This document shows, one piece after another, positions 55,445-56,387 of a stretch of 56,387 nucleotides of DNA. The stretch covers positions 1 to 56,387 of the forward strand of contig JAEZEZ010000119.1 of the NCBI GenBank assembly GCA_023432855.1. The letters are read 5' to 3'. A program made the position numbers and the translations under genes. The notes beneath the pieces are model-generated. The model was not told the DNA's origin, did not search any database, and was given only the letters and a program-made list of their open reading frames with translations. The DNA comes from Pseudomonadota bacterium (GTDB taxonomy: Bacteria > Pseudomonadota > Alphaproteobacteria > Caulobacterales > Caulobacteraceae). Position 1 is the stretch's first letter. Every line of letters begins with the position of its first letter.

Positions 55445-56387
55445 ATGCAGCCACCCGGTGGTGATCCGCCCAAGCCCAATGGACAGGGCAAGCCTGCGCC
55501 GCAGGCGATCGACTGGCGCCAGCGCCGGGGCTCGACCTTCACCCTTGGCGGCTGGCCGACCCCCGGGGTCGCCCCGAACCTGAAGCGCCCGGCGCAGTCG
55601 GCGAGCCGCCCGGCCGGCCAGGCCCGGCCTGCGCCGGTTCCTGCTCCGGCGCCCGCGAAGCCGCAGGCCTCTCCGGCGGCGCAGCCGGATCCCGCGAAGC
55701 CTGCCCGCCCCGCCGCCGCCACACCGCCGGCGCGGGCGCCGATGTTCATCGGCGGTTCCCTGGTGCCGCCGCGTCCGGCGCGACCGCAACCCGCTGCGCC
55801 GGCCCAACCTACGTCAGCCTCCCCCGGCGGAGCTCCGGCGGCCCTGCGGCCGGTGCAGTCGCGCGGCGTGAACACGGCGGAAGTAGAGAGACTGAGGGCT
55901 GAACGGCAGGCCGCCATGGCGCGGCCTCAGCCCTCGCCTGAACCTGTTCCCCAGCCCGAAACGCCCGCCGCCGACACCAGGCCTGCCGCCCTGCGCCGGC
56001 CGGAGCAGCCGGTCGATGAGCGTCCCGCGGCCCTGCGGCGTCCTGCGGACGCTCCGGCCGCCCCCGCCGCTCGGCCGGCAGGCGCTCCCGCGAACCGCCT
56101 CAACGGCCGCAGGCCGATGGCGATCGCCGCCGGCGTGGTTGGCCTGGCCGTGGTCGGCGTCGCCGCCTTCCTCGTCCTGCGACCGGACCCCGCCGCTTCG
56201 CCCGCGAGCGAGCTGGCGCTGTCGCCGATCGAACCACCCGCCGCGCTGACGGTCACCGAGCCGCCGCCGGTGACGGCCGCAACGACGCCTGCGCCGGCGC
56301 TCGATGAGCCTGCGGACGTCGTCGCCGAAGCGGTAGCCGAGGCGGTCGCTGCTCCGCCGCCGGCCCAGCCCGCCCCGGCCACGAAGG
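55445..56387 (+). CDS. Pro/Ala-rich single-span membrane protein (3' end cut by window)
   Basis: An open frame of 314 codons from the ATG at 55445 runs off the window without a stop, so the protein is partial. GGGAG lies six bases before the start. Residues 1-222 are mostly Pro, Ala and Arg with a few structured stretches (AIDWRQRRGSTFTLGGWP; TAEVERLRAERQAAMARP) and repeated PAALRRP blocks. A membrane segment follows at about 224-245, then more Pro/Ala/Glu-rich sequence. The layout fits a bitopic protein with a long cytoplasmic disordered part and a periplasmic domain outside the window. The opposite-strand frames here are shadows. Function not recognised. Confidence 0.7.
   Translation, partial: MQPPGGDPPKPNGQGKPAPQAIDWRQRRGSTFTLGGWPTPGVAPNLKRPAQSASRPAGQARPAPVPAPAPAKPQASPAAQPDPAKPARPAAATPPARAPMFIGGSLVPPRPARPQPAAPAQPTSASPGGAPAALRPVQSRGVNTAEVERLRAERQAAMARPQPSPEPVPQPETPAADTRPAALRRPEQPVDERPAALRRPADAPAAPAARPAGAPANRLNGRRPMAIAAGVVGLAVVGVAAFLVLRPDPAASPASELALSPIEPPAALTVTEPPPVTAATTPAPALDEPADVVAEAVAEAVAAPPPAQPAPATK

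Noticed and set aside
55324..56382. Minus-strand frames opposite the Pro/Ala-rich protein gene
   Set aside because: They are Gly/Arg/Ala-rich low-complexity shadows without ribosome-binding sites; the plus-strand frame has GGGAG at good spacing and a membrane segment.

Overview
The window is 56 kb of GC-rich chromosomal DNA from an alphaproteobacterium, most likely a member of the Caulobacterales (Caulobacter, Phenylobacterium or Brevundimonas type). The reasons are the class I lysyl-tRNA synthetase, the aa3-oxidase cluster in its alphaproteobacterial order, and a PdeA-like c-di-GMP phosphodiesterase with a GEDEF motif lying next to a YqgE/AlgH gene, a pairing I recall from C. crescentus. CtrA-like half sites and several TonB/POT-type nutrient uptake genes fit the same group. 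No rRNA, tRNA, insertion sequence, prophage or CRISPR array was seen. Coding density is very high, with many 1-4 bp stop/start overlaps.

Layout. 0.1-2.3 kb: queC-queE-queD (7-deazaguanine/queuosine precursor) with divergent cutA. 2.4-5.7 kb: a CBS-domain hybrid histidine kinase and a ligase-associated exonuclease converge on a 635-bp repeat-filled gap (composite repeat A). 5.7-10 kb: two tandem hotdog thioesterases, a small conserved-looking protein, a membrane protein, class I lysS and another membrane protein. 10-15 kb: a MerR regulator with two acyl-CoA dehydrogenases, convergent with a cytochrome P450. 15-18.5 kb: a membrane hybrid kinase, vsr, a peroxiredoxin and yqgE. 18.5-28.4 kb: a minus-strand train ctaC-ctaD-ctaB-(45-aa protein)-ctaG-ctaE-surf1-M16 peptidase-GNAT-pdeA that links the terminal oxidase and its assembly factors to a c-di-GMP phosphodiesterase. 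28.6-34.3 kb: tldD, a TonB-dependent receptor and a POT peptide transporter. 34.5-39.7 kb: DUF72, a BLUF photoreceptor, a membrane protein with faint SEDS-like motifs, gshA, composite repeat B, rsmE and an ABM protein. 39.8-45.1 kb: a YcaQ-like glycosylase, an aspartyl protease-like protein, ubiA, a lipoprotein, a fatty-acid desaturase and a small membrane protein. 45.2-53.4 kb: an Asp-box propeller protein, a 1084-residue exported three-enzyme fusion, a divergent AraC regulator, an ETF-beta-type methyltransferase, a gamma-glutamyltransferase and a YjbR protein. 53.4-56.4 kb: a secreted cysteine-rich protein, a GNAT protein, an AlkB-type dioxygenase and a Pro/Ala-rich membrane protein cut by the window end.

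The most unusual features are two composite intergenic repeats in opposite orientation, about 34 kb apart. Each holds arrays of AACAGCG units spaced alternately 10 and 11 bp, that is, phased to the DNA helix. The arrays flank inverted pairs of a 29-bp element, and a conserved TTGACA-containing box lies at one end. Other points of interest are the amidohydrolase / histidine phosphatase / alpha-beta hydrolase fusion, a QueD without the usual catalytic cysteine, and a possible degenerate SEDS-like protein.
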